Of a stretch of 64,000 nt of DNA, positions 26,550 through 35,956 are shown piece after piece. Location: assembly GCF_026340465.1 (NCBI RefSeq), contig NZ_JAPEPC010000001.1, positions 2,940,001 to 3,004,000 on the forward strand. The letters run 5' to 3'. This DNA comes from Streptomyces sp. NBC_01306 (GTDB lineage Bacteria; Actinomycetota; Actinomycetes; Streptomycetales; Streptomycetaceae). Each line of letters opens with the position of its first letter. Position 1 is the stretch's first letter. Below the pieces are notes generated by a model. The model was not told where the DNA came from and did no database searches. It worked only from the letters and a program-made list of their open reading frames with translations. The translations under genes and the position numbers were made by a program.

Positions 26550-27055
26550 ACGTGGGATCTCCGTACGTAAGTGGACCCAACCGAACAGGTCGGGCGGACC
26601 ACTCATTGGTAACCCATTCCGCGTAGCACCCAAAACGTCCATCTACGACATTGCGTCGTAGGGCAAGCGCGGGAGAAGTCCCCTCGGATCACGGGCCCGG
26701 ACCGCCCCGCATCCATGGACACCGATCCGCGCGGGGACGTTTAAGCGCAGATCGCCCGGGCAGGGATCGGCCCCGCGCGGTCCGTGCCCGCCGAGGGCCG
26801 AAAGTCCCGGGCGGCCCGGTCCGGAAGGCCCGGCAGCCGTCGGCACCGCGCCCCCTAGGCCGGGTAGTAGGCCAAAACACCCCTGTGGTCCATGTCACCG
26901 GCGAGGGACCAACGCCTGTCCGTTTCGGGACCTTCGGCGGGGTCTTCCCTGTCGGTCCTGGTGCCATTACCTCCGGCGTAATCGACCCGCGGCGGCGTCT
27001 GCAGCAGGCTCTTGGCTTGCAAGCACCGAAGCCCGGACCGACAGGGGAGGCCCCG
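26550..27055. other. 506-bp intergenic region between divergent M23 peptidase and hydrolase
   Basis: Holds a perfect hairpin/dyad at 26643-26661 about 95 bp upstream of the peptidase and many GC-rich self-complementary stretches. Open frames across it (for example 26651 onward) lack start signals and are not credible. In Streptomyces c-di-AMP (ydaO) riboswitches often precede cell-wall hydrolase genes; I looked for its conserved blocks on both strands and could not recognise them. Confidence 0.5.
26643..26661. promoter_or_regulatory. Perfect 7-bp inverted repeat upstream of M23 peptidase
   Basis: CTACGAC - ATTGC - GTCGTAG. In the leader or promoter region of the peptidase gene, it could be an operator or an RNA stem. 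It is more A/T-rich than the surroundings. Confidence 0.5.
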
Positions 27056-27925
27056 ATGCCGTACTTCACCACCACCACCGATGGCACCCGGCTGCACTAC
27101 ATCGACTACGGGGACCGCGAGGCGGACCGGACCGTCGTCTTCATCAACAGCGCGTACTTCGGTACGGAGATGTGGGAGCGCCAGATGCTTCCGCTGGCCG
27201 CCGACGGCTACCGCTGCGTCGGCCTGGACCGGCGCGGCCACGGCCGGTCCGACGACGTGTGGGGCGGGTTCGATCTCGACACGCTCGCCGACGACATCGG
27301 GGCGCTCCTGGACCATCTCGGTCTGACGGACGTCACGCTCGTCGGGCACTCGCTCGGCGCGGCGGAGGCCGTCCGGTATCTGACCCGGCACGGCAGCGGG
27401 CGGGTGGCACGGCTGGCACTGGTTGCGGGTCTGGTGCCCGGGCTCGTCCGTACCGCCGACCATCCCGGCGGGCTGGACCCGGCGGCCGTGGAAAAAGGCA
27501 ATGAGGCGATCCGCCGGGACCGGTACGCGTTCTTCGCGGACGGGGTCGATGCCTTCTTCGCTCTGCAACTCCCCGAGAACCAGCGCCGGCTCCCCGATGG
27601 CCGGCATCCGGAGAACCGCCTCTCCGACGCGTACATGAGCCATCTGGCAGCTCGCTGCACCGGAGCGACCCTGCGTGCCACGGCTGCCATGTGCGACCTG
27701 GTCGTCACGCTGGACCTCGCCCCGGAGATGTCCGCGATCGACGTCCCGGCGCTGGTGGTCCACGGGACGCACGACGCCTCGACGCCCCTCGACCTCACCG
27801 GGCGCCGCTCGGCCGCGCTGATCCCGGAGTCCGAGCTGCGGATATACGAGAACGCCGGGCACGGCCTGTTCGCCACTCACGGGGACCGGCTCACCGCGGA
27901 TCTGCGGGAGTTCGCGAAGGCGTGA
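27056..27925 (+). CDS. Alpha/beta hydrolase
   Basis: 289 residues. The alpha/beta-hydrolase triad is visible: nucleophile Ser in VGHSLGAAEA, acid Asp in HGTHDAST, and His in NAGHGLFATH. The LDRRGHGRSDD block lies between strand 4 and helix B. It resembles non-haem chloroperoxidase/esterase-type members; the substrate is unknown. ATG 27056 is preceded by GGGGAGG 6 bases upstream. It stands alone, convergent with clpC across a strong terminator. Confidence 0.9.
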   Translation: MPYFTTTTDGTRLHYIDYGDREADRTVVFINSAYFGTEMWERQMLPLAADGYRCVGLDRRGHGRSDDVWGGFDLDTLADDIGALLDHLGLTDVTLVGHSLGAAEAVRYLTRHGSGRVARLALVAGLVPGLVRTADHPGGLDPAAVEKGNEAIRRDRYAFFADGVDAFFALQLPENQRRLPDGRHPENRLSDAYMSHLAARCTGATLRATAAMCDLVVTLDLAPEMSAIDVPALVVHGTHDASTPLDLTGRRSAALIPESELRIYENAGHGLFATHGDRLTADLREFAKA

Positions 27926-27974
27926 GCTGCGGACGGCACCGGCCCGGGCGAGGGCAGGGCTGCCGGTGACGCAT

Positions 27975-28019
27975 AAAGGGCGGCCCCGGAACCGATGACC
28001 GGTTCCGGGGCCGCCCTTT
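27975..28019. terminator. Bidirectional intrinsic terminator, hydrolase / clpC
   Basis: A perfect 19-bp stem (27975-27993 with 28001-28019), 7-base loop, begins with AAA and ends with TTT so that both directions have a short U-run. It lies between two convergent stop codons. Confidence 0.9.
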
Positions 28020-28048
28020 CGCTGCTCGGGCCGTTCAACGCATCGGCG

Positions 28049-30574
<2,526 letters not shown>

Positions 30575-31003
30575 CGTTAATCGCTCCTCAGAGCGGTCGG
30601 GCAGCGAGGGGTCGGTCCCCTCCCAGTCCTTCCGCATGCTAGTCCCGCGGGGCGGGACAGCTCATTCCAACTGCCGACACCCGTCCATGGCCTCCGGCCC
30701 GAACAGCCGACAACTGCTCCAACCCGATGGTGCGAGACGATGTTCCCGCAGGCCAGGCAGATACCCCTGTCTCCAGTACGCCGATGGCGAACGTGAGACC
30801 GCCTGAACCGCGTGTCGCCCCTCCCCACTAGGTATGTCTTACCCGCAGACACTGACAGTCCATGCGGCGCGCGACGGTTCCCCTCAGCTACGGGCGAACA
30901 TCCGGGCGCCCCTGAACACATCCGCGCGCCTCTTGTTCATCAACAGAACGCAATCAAACGGAAGCACTCCGTAACCCTGGCGCATTCCGGGAGTTGCTCA
31001 GTC
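30575..31003. other. 429-bp intergenic region between divergent clpC and SCO3374-type gene
   Basis: Contains the ribosome site of clpC, a ClgR-like dyad at 30776-30792, and otherwise no gene that I can support. Several short frames cross it but none has a convincing start or codon bias. Confidence 0.6.
30776..30792. promoter_or_regulatory. Candidate ClgR operator upstream of clpC
   Basis: GTACGCCGATGGCGAAC, a 7-3-7 dyad with one mismatch. On the clpC strand it reads GTTCGCCATCGGCGTAC, which fits the GTTCGCY-N3-RGCG pattern that I recall for the Streptomyces ClgR activator of clp and lon genes. Confidence 0.6.
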
Positions 31004-31678
31004 ATGGCCTGTACCGTTCCGTCCCCCCGCGAACCGGCCGACAGCACGCGCACCATCACCGGAAGCGCCAGAACCGGAAGCGGCAGCGGCAGCACCGACA
31101 GCACCCTGCACTGGTACGAGTCCCGGCTGGGCTGGGCCGCGGTGGCCGGACCGCCGGTCCGGCTGCTGACCGGGCTGCGTTTCGACGTACTCGACCTGCC
31201 GTCCGACGCCGGGTTCGCGCTGCTGCGCAGGACGCCCGTCACGGGACCGGTGGCGCTGGAGGGCTCCCGGGTGCGGCTGCTGGTGGCGGCGGGCAGCGCC
31301 GACGAGCTGCCGGGGCTGCTCGACTGGCTGGAGTGGGGCGGGATCGCACTGGATCTGACCGCCATGGGCGCGGGCGGCCTGATCGGGGCTCCCGTGCCTC
31401 CCGGACTGCGCGGCGCACAGGGGGCCGCCCGCTGGTTGCGACCCCCCGGGCCGGGGCGCGATGTGGAGCCGGCCCTGCCCGTGTTCAGCCGGTTCGGGGA
31501 GCGGGGCGGCGCTCCCGACCTGGTACGGCTCGTGGAAGCGGCGGCGACGGAATGCCACCGGGCCCGGATGGTGCGTATCGCTGCGGCTTTCCGGGGGGCG
31601 CCCCCCGGAGCCCGGACTACGGTTGTCCGGGGTGCGAACCCCGGACCTCCCGGAAATCAGCCGTTGGCCTTCTCGTAG
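31004..31678 (+). CDS. SCO3374 family protein
   Basis: 224 residues from ATG 31004, with GGGAG 10 bases upstream. Position between clpC and lsr2 and sequence (WYESRLGWAAVAGPPVRLLTGLRFDVLDLP, LLDWLEWGGIALDLTAMGAGG) match the S. coelicolor SCO3374 family, whose N-terminus recalls bifunctional DNA primase/polymerase-like domains. The first 30 residues are Ser/Thr/Gly-rich. The last 30 residues (after RMVRIAAAF) are encoded by two GC-rich hairpins and look like read-through into a repeat. The 3' end overlaps the convergent lsr2 stop by 22 bases. Function unknown. Confidence 0.78.
   Translation: MACTVPSPREPADSTRTITGSARTGSGSGSTDSTLHWYESRLGWAAVAGPPVRLLTGLRFDVLDLPSDAGFALLRRTPVTGPVALEGSRVRLLVAAGSADELPGLLDWLEWGGIALDLTAMGAGGLIGAPVPPGLRGAQGAARWLRPPGPGRDVEPALPVFSRFGERGGAPDLVRLVEAAATECHRARMVRIAAAFRGAPPGARTTVVRGANPGPPGNQPLAFS
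31591..31646. repeat. Double hairpin element at SCO3374-type/lsr2 3' ends
   Basis: A perfect 18-bp palindrome CCGGGGGGCGCCCCCCGG (31591-31608) is followed by a 9-bp stem GTCCGGGGT / ACCCCGGAC (31625-31633, 31638-31646) with loop GCGA. It lies inside the 3' end of the plus-strand frame and just beyond the lsr2 stop, so it may serve as terminator for both. Confidence 0.75.
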
Positions 31679-31992
31679 GCCTCACGGATGTCCGCGGGCA
31701 CACGGCCGCGGTCATTCACGTTGTAACCGTTCTCCTTGGCCCACTTACGGATCTCGGCGGTGTCCTTGTTGCCGCCGACCGCGATACGGGCCTTGCCGCG
31801 GCCGCCCGCGCCACGGCCACCGGTGCGCCGGCCACCCTTGGCGTACGGCTCAAGCAGCGTGCGGAGCTTGTCCGCGTTCGCCGTGGTGAGGTCGATCTCG
31901 TAAGTCTTGCCATCCAGAGCGAACGTCACGGTCTCGTCCGCCTCGCCGCCGTCGAGGTCATCGACAAGAAGGACCTGAACCTTCTGTGCCAC
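31657..31992 (-). CDS. lsr2: Nucleoid-associated protein Lsr2
   Basis: H-NS-like silencer of AT-rich, often horizontally acquired or specialised-metabolite DNA. 111 residues: the N-terminal oligomerisation domain starts MAQKVQVLLVDDLDGGEA, then a basic Gly/Arg linker (GGRRTGGRGAGGRGKAR), then the C-terminal DNA-binding domain WAKENGYNVNDRGRVPADIREAY with the AT-hook-like RGR. GTG 31992 is preceded by AAAGGA 7 bases upstream. Length and sequence are typical. Confidence 0.97.
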   Translation of the reverse strand: MAQKVQVLLVDDLDGGEADETVTFALDGKTYEIDLTTANADKLRTLLEPYAKGGRRTGGRGAGGRGKARIAVGGNKDTAEIRKWAKENGYNVNDRGRVPADIREAYEKANG

Positions 31993-32137
31993 TGGATTTC
32001 CTTTCATCGAAAAATTCAGTACGCGGAAAGGAAACCGCTTTTCCCTGGAAAACACAAACCCCCGGCAGAGGTTCAGGAGTGCAAGAACACGGGAAACATG
32101 CGCGATTCGGACATAGGGTTCCGATGCGAAGTGCCCC

Positions 32138-32659
32138 TCACAGGTGCAGAAGCATCCGGCTGTTGCCCAAGGTGTTCGGCTTCACCCGTTCGAGACCGAG
32201 GAACTCGGCGACTCCCTCGTCATAGGAACGCAGCAGCTCGCTGTAGACATCTCCGTCGACAGGAGTCTCACCGATCTCGGTGAAGCCGTGCTTCGCGAAG
32301 AAGTCGACTTCGAAGGTCAGGCAGAATACCCGGCGCACCCCGATCCACCGCGCTGTCTGCAACAGCTTGTCGAGGACCTGGTGGCCCACTCCGGCGCCCT
32401 TGAACTCGCGGTCCACCGCGAGAGTGCGCACTTCTGCGAGGTCTTCCCACATCACATGGAGTGCGCCGCAGCCGACGACCCTCGCGTCGTCGTCGCGTTC
32501 CGCGACCCAGAACTCCTGGATGGACTCGTAAAGCGTCACCGTCGCTTTGTCGAGCAGGATCCGCTCGCGCACGTACGCGTCCAGGAGTCCGCGCACCGCC
32601 GGGACATCGCTGGTCCTGGCTCTGCGGACGGTGAGGGCTTTTGCTCGCGTACCTGGCAT
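32138..32659 (-). CDS. GNAT N-acetyltransferase, probable amino-acid N-acetyltransferase
   Basis: 173 residues. GNAT fold: VRRARTSDVPAVRGLLDAY, VVGCGALHV, LAEVRTLAVDREFKGAGVGHQVLDKLL (acetyl-CoA motif A with the Q/RxxGxG/A loop as KGAGVG), and FFAKHGFTEI. The overall pattern resembles ArgA/ArgH-tail-type amino-acid acetyltransferases that acetylate glutamate. ATG 32659 lies 10 bases after the stop of the upstream BlaI-type regulator, so the two probably form an operon. The ribosome site is weak. Confidence 0.87.
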   Translation of the reverse strand: MPGTRAKALTVRRARTSDVPAVRGLLDAYVRERILLDKATVTLYESIQEFWVAERDDDARVVGCGALHVMWEDLAEVRTLAVDREFKGAGVGHQVLDKLLQTARWIGVRRVFCLTFEVDFFAKHGFTEIGETPVDGDVYSELLRSYDEGVAEFLGLERVKPNTLGNSRMLLHL

Positions 32660-32669
32660 GTGCAAGACG

Positions 32670-33068
32670 TTATCGCCCTGCGTCTCCCTCACGGTCATCG
32701 CGGTCCGCATCCCCCTGAACGATGCGCAAAGCATCACGGAGTGCATCGCGCTGCTCGGAGGACATCATGCCGAAGAAGGCGACAAGCGCGGCCGCGGAGT
32801 TGTCACTCGTGGACCAGGCTTCGTTCATCAGTGCGGCCGAGTAGGCGGCTCGGGTGGAGACCGCCGTATATCGATAGGCACGGCCGTCCACTTCCCGGCG
32901 TACCCAGCCCTTCTGATGGAGATTGTCCAATACGGTCATCACGGTGGTGTAGGCGATGGTCCGGTCGCGTTCGAGGTCTTCCAGGACTTCCCTGACAGTG
33001 ACCGGACGGTTCCACTCCCAGACCCGTGACATCACGGCGTCTTCCAGCTCTCCCAATTGACGGGGCAC
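32670..33068 (-). CDS. BlaI/MecI/CopY family transcriptional regulator
   Basis: 132 residues, winged-helix repressor: LGELEDAVMSRVWEWNRPVTVREVLEDL, IAYTTVMTVLDNLHQKGWVRREVDGRAYRYTAVST. The usual membrane protease partner (BlaR1/M56) is not next to it; instead a GNAT acetyltransferase follows in the same direction. GTG 33068 or ATG 33070 region starts inside a dyad (33067-33091), suggesting autoregulation. No clear Shine-Dalgarno, so the mRNA could be leaderless. Confidence 0.88.
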   Translation of the reverse strand: MPRQLGELEDAVMSRVWEWNRPVTVREVLEDLERDRTIAYTTVMTVLDNLHQKGWVRREVDGRAYRYTAVSTRAAYSAALMNEAWSTSDNSAAALVAFFGMMSSEQRDALRDALRIVQGDADRDDREGDAGR

Positions 33069-33091
33069 ATCTGCACCATAGTGCGAGATGT
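33067..33091. promoter_or_regulatory. Inverted repeat at the BlaI-type regulator start
   Basis: Outer arms ACATCT (33067-33072) and AGATGT (33086-33091) flank an inner GCAC...GTGC pair that is offset by one base. It overlaps the start codon of the regulator gene and is a good candidate for its own operator. Confidence 0.6.
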
Positions 33092-33128
33092 CACGAATAG
33101 CTGGTTATTAGCGCAGAAAACACAGAAA

Positions 33129-33159
33129 AGGGCGTACGGCATGAAATGCCGTACGCCCT
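33129..33159 (-). terminator. Intrinsic terminator of the 59-residue membrane protein gene
   Basis: A perfect 14-bp stem, AGGGCGTACGGCAT with its complement, 3-base loop. On the minus strand it is followed by TTTT. It stands 17 bases after the stop at 33176. Confidence 0.85.
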
Positions 33160-33175
33160 CCGAGCACAGACGCGG

Positions 33176-33355
33176 TCAGGCGGTGCTGCCGCCTGTCGGC
33201 TGGACCGCGGCCTCGGCGCGAGCGATGGCCGCGTCCACGGCCGCGTCTTCCTTGGCCTTGTTCGGGCCGCCCTGGGTCTTCACGATCGTTCTCACGACGA
33301 TCGTGAAGAACACGGCCATCACCACGGGGGGCACAAGCGCGGAAACGTAGTCCAT
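33176..33355 (-). CDS. Small single-pass membrane protein (59 residues)
   Basis: Starts MDYVSALVPPVVMAVFFTIV: one transmembrane helix at about residues 4-25, then a basic turn (RTIVKTQGG) and an Ala/Glu-rich amphipathic helix (KAKEDAAVDAAIARAEAAV) that may form a coiled coil. Codon use is typical of the organism and a strong terminator follows, so it is very probably expressed. I do not recognise a named family. Its stop is 107 bases from the BlaI-type gene and its start 13 bases from the stop of the next minus-strand gene, so it may be co-transcribed with that one. Confidence 0.75.
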   Translation of the reverse strand: MDYVSALVPPVVMAVFFTIVVRTIVKTQGGPNKAKEDAAVDAAIARAEAAVQPTGGSTA

Positions 33356-33368
33356 ACGGACAGAGTAG

Positions 33369-33935
33369 CTATCCGGTCAGTGAGTGTTGCGACGGGGGCG
33401 CCGCCGGCTTGCGGCGTGGCGGGAAGACCTCGGACGGCTTGGGGGCCGGGCGGGGCTTGACCGGGGCCTTGTCCGGTGCCGGACGCTTCGGCTGTTCGGG
33501 GTCGTCCGACGTGCGGCCGCCGGGCAGTGCGAGCAGCCGGGTGCGCGGGCCGGGGGTCACGGCGCGGCCGGCGAGCCGGGCGCGTACCGACTGCTCGGCC
33601 AGGGCCCGGCAGCGCCTCAGCAGGGCCTCGCCCGACGGTGCGCCGCGCAGGGCGCGCAGTGCGGCGAGGTCCTCGGGGCGGGGGTCGTAACCGGCGGCCA
33701 GGGCGTCCTGGAGCAGCTCCGTGTAGCTGCTCGCCGTGCCGGGGAGTGCGTCGCGGTAGCGGGCGAGGTCGGCGAGGAGGAAGGCGCGCAGTCTGCCCGT
33801 CTCGGCGATGGTCTCGTCCACGGACTCGGCGAGACGCAGACAGTCCTGGACGTCCTCTTCTGCGACGGGGGTCGGGTTGAGGGCGATGGCAAGGGCGCGT
33901 CGGAGCACACGCAGCTCATCCGCGCTGAAGGCCAT
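33369..33935 (-). CDS. Conserved hypothetical protein, helical N-terminus with Pro-rich tail
   Basis: 188 residues from ATG 33935 (GAGG 4-7 bases upstream); ATG 33965 would add 10. Residues 1-120 are mostly helical (MAFSADELRVLRRALAIAL, QDCLRLAESVDETIAETGRLRAFLLADLARYRDAL). From about 135 the chain is Pro/Lys/Arg-rich and probably disordered (KRPAPDKAPVKPRPAPKPSE). No domain that I can name. It precedes the 59-residue membrane protein gene by 13 bases in the same direction. Confidence 0.75.
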   Translation of the reverse strand: MAFSADELRVLRRALAIALNPTPVAEEDVQDCLRLAESVDETIAETGRLRAFLLADLARYRDALPGTASSYTELLQDALAAGYDPRPEDLAALRALRGAPSGEALLRRCRALAEQSVRARLAGRAVTPGPRTRLLALPGGRTSDDPEQPKRPAPDKAPVKPRPAPKPSEVFPPRRKPAAPPSQHSLTG

Positions 33936-34082
33936 GCCGCCTCGGGATCCGTAGGGCGTGGGCATGGAACGACGATACGTACTAAAGGGACAATATCCGC
34001 TTAATGGACTGGTGGCGGCGCGGCGGGGGATACGGCGGGGATACGGTCGGCCCCGCCCGCCCCGTGCAGTCGCCCCGCCCCG

Positions 34083-34115
34083 GCCGCCACCCGCGTCATG
34101 GACCGGGGTGGCGGC
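34083..34115 (-). terminator. Stem-loop after the panC-nadBC-coaX operon
   Basis: GCCGCCACCC (34083-34092) and GGGTGGCGGC (34106-34115), 10-bp stem with a 13-base loop, 17 bases after the coaX stop. No U-run, as is common in Streptomyces. Confidence 0.6.
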
Positions 34116-34132
34116 TGCGTCCGGCTACCGGT

Positions 34133-34930
34133 TCACAGCCGGGCGACGTTCCGCTCGTACACCAGGCGCAGCCCGATCAGCGTCAGCCACGGCTCGTGCT
34201 CGTCGATGACCGTGGCCTCGCTGAGCACCATCGGGGCGAGACCGCCGGTGGCGATGACCGTGACGTCCGCCGGGTCGTCGGCGAGTTCCCTGGCCATCCG
34301 GTTCACCACGCCGTCGACCTGTCCGGCGAAGCCGTAGATGATGCCGGACTGCATCGCCTCCACGGTGTTCTTGCCGATCACGCTGCGCGGGCGGGCCAGC
34401 TCGATCTTGCGGAGCTGGGCGCCCTTCACGCCGAGCGCCTCGACCGAGATCTCGATGCCGGGGGCGATGACACCGCCGGTGTACTCGCCGCGCGCCGACA
34501 CCGCGTCGAAGGTCGTCGCCGTACCGAAGTCGACGACGACGGCGGGGCCGCCGTAGAGCTCGACGGCGGCGACCGCGTTGATGATGCGGTCCGCGCCGAC
34601 CTCCTTCGGGTTGTCCACCAGGATCGGGACGCCCGTCCTGATGCCGGGCTCGACCAGGACGGCCGGGACGTCGCCGTAGTAGCGGCGGGTCACCTCGCGC
34701 AGTTCGTGCAGGACGGAGGGGACGGTCGAGCAGACCGCGATCCCCTCGATGCCGTCGCCGAGTCCGCGGCCCAGCAGCGGGTGCATACCCATCAGGCCCT
34801 GGAGGAGTACGGCGAGTTCGTCGGCGGTGCGGCGGGCGTCGGTGGAGATGCGCCAGTGCTCCACGATCTCGTCGCCGTCGAACAGGCCGAGGACGGTGTG
34901 GGTGTTGCCGACGTCGATGGTGAGCAGCAT
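34133..34930 (-). CDS. coaX: Type III pantothenate kinase
   Basis: First committed step to coenzyme A: phosphorylates pantothenate. 265 residues of the ASKHA/Baf fold, with the phosphate loop TIDVGNTHTVLGLFDG at the N-terminus, DNPKEVGADRIINAVA, and VVDFGTATTFDAVSARGEYTGGVIAPG, all typical of CoaX. It starts 3 bases after the nadC stop, the last gene of a five-gene operon that also has panC, so pantothenate production and use are co-expressed. Confidence 0.95.
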   Translation of the reverse strand: MLLTIDVGNTHTVLGLFDGDEIVEHWRISTDARRTADELAVLLQGLMGMHPLLGRGLGDGIEGIAVCSTVPSVLHELREVTRRYYGDVPAVLVEPGIRTGVPILVDNPKEVGADRIINAVAAVELYGGPAVVVDFGTATTFDAVSARGEYTGGVIAPGIEISVEALGVKGAQLRKIELARPRSVIGKNTVEAMQSGIIYGFAGQVDGVVNRMARELADDPADVTVIATGGLAPMVLSEATVIDEHEPWLTLIGLRLVYERNVARL

Positions 34931-34933
34931 GGA

Positions 34934-35956
34934 TTACTCCGCCTCGCGCAGGTCGAGACCGATGTCGAGGATCGGCGAGGAGTGCGTGAGCCCGCCGACC
35001 GCCAGGTGGTCGACGCCCGTCTCCGCGTAGGCGCGGGCCGACTCCAGGGTGAGCCGCCCCGAGGACTCCAGAAGGGCGCGGCCGCCGACGAGTTCGACGG
35101 CCTCCGCGGTCTGCTCCGGGGTGAAGTTGTCCAGCAGGATGAGGTCGGCGCCCGCGTCCAGGACCTCGGTGACCTGGGCGAGGGTGTCCACCTCGACCTC
35201 GATGGCGAGGTCGGGGAACTCGGCGCGTACAAGCTTGAACGCCTCGGCGACACCACCGGCCGCGACCACGTGGTTGTCCTTGACCAGGGCCGCGTCGGAG
35301 AGCGACATCCGGTGGTTGACACCGCCGCCGCAGCGCACCGCGTACTTCTCCAGGGCGCGCAGCCCCGGTGTGGTCTTGCGGGTGTCGCGGACCTTGGCCT
35401 TGGTGCCTTCCAGTACGTCGGCCCAGGCACGGGTCGCGGTCGCGATGCCGGAGAGGCGGCACAGCAGGTTGAGCGCGCTGCGCTCGGCGGTCAGCAGGTC
35501 ACGGGTGCGGGTGGTGACCGAGAGCAGCTTCTGGCCGGCGGTGACGCGCGCGCCGTCCTCGACGTGCCGCTCGACCTCGAAGGCCTCGGTGCAGACGATG
35601 GAGAGCACCGCTTCGGCGACGCGCAGGCCCGCGACCGTACCGGCCTCGCGCGCGGTGAAGTCGCCGGTGGCGACGGCGTCGGCGGGGACGGTCGCGACGC
35701 TCGTCACGTCCACGCCCCCGTCGAGGTCCTCGTCGATGGCGAGGTGCGCGATGTCCTCGACCAGCACCGGGTCGAGCCCCGAAGCGGCCAGGAGCTCGGC
35801 GAGGGCGGGGTCGAGACCGCACTCCATCGGGTCGGCATCGGCGTCGCCGAAGCCGTCGCCGCAGGCGCACGCGTCGCCGCAGCCGCCCGCCGGCTCGGCG
35901 CTCACGGCGTCGTCGCCGATCTGGTGGAGGGGGAGGTCGGGGGTGGTCACGGTCAC
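34934..35956 (-). CDS. nadC: Nicotinate-nucleotide pyrophosphorylase (carboxylating)
   Basis: Converts quinolinate and PRPP to nicotinate mononucleotide. 340 residues, longer than the usual about 285 because of an N-terminal extension of about 47 residues that carries C26, C30, C32 and C46 (CGDACACGDGFG). The QPRTase domain shows GLDPALAELL, SALNLLCRLSGIAT, VRDTRKTTPGLRALEKYAVRCGGGVNHR, KDNHV, and ILLDNF. ATG overlaps the nadB stop (ATGA). Confidence 0.95.
   Translation of the reverse strand: MTVTTPDLPLHQIGDDAVSAEPAGGCGDACACGDGFGDADADPMECGLDPALAELLAASGLDPVLVEDIAHLAIDEDLDGGVDVTSVATVPADAVATGDFTAREAGTVAGLRVAEAVLSIVCTEAFEVERHVEDGARVTAGQKLLSVTTRTRDLLTAERSALNLLCRLSGIATATRAWADVLEGTKAKVRDTRKTTPGLRALEKYAVRCGGGVNHRMSLSDAALVKDNHVVAAGGVAEAFKLVRAEFPDLAIEVEVDTLAQVTEVLDAGADLILLDNFTPEQTAEAVELVGGRALLESSGRLTLESARAYAETGVDHLAVGGLTHSSPILDIGLDLREAE

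Noticed and set aside
26550..27055. c-di-AMP (ydaO) riboswitch before the M23 peptidase
   Set aside because: Expected from Streptomyces biology, but I could not find its conserved blocks on either strand by eye. A covariance-model search with RF00379 would decide.
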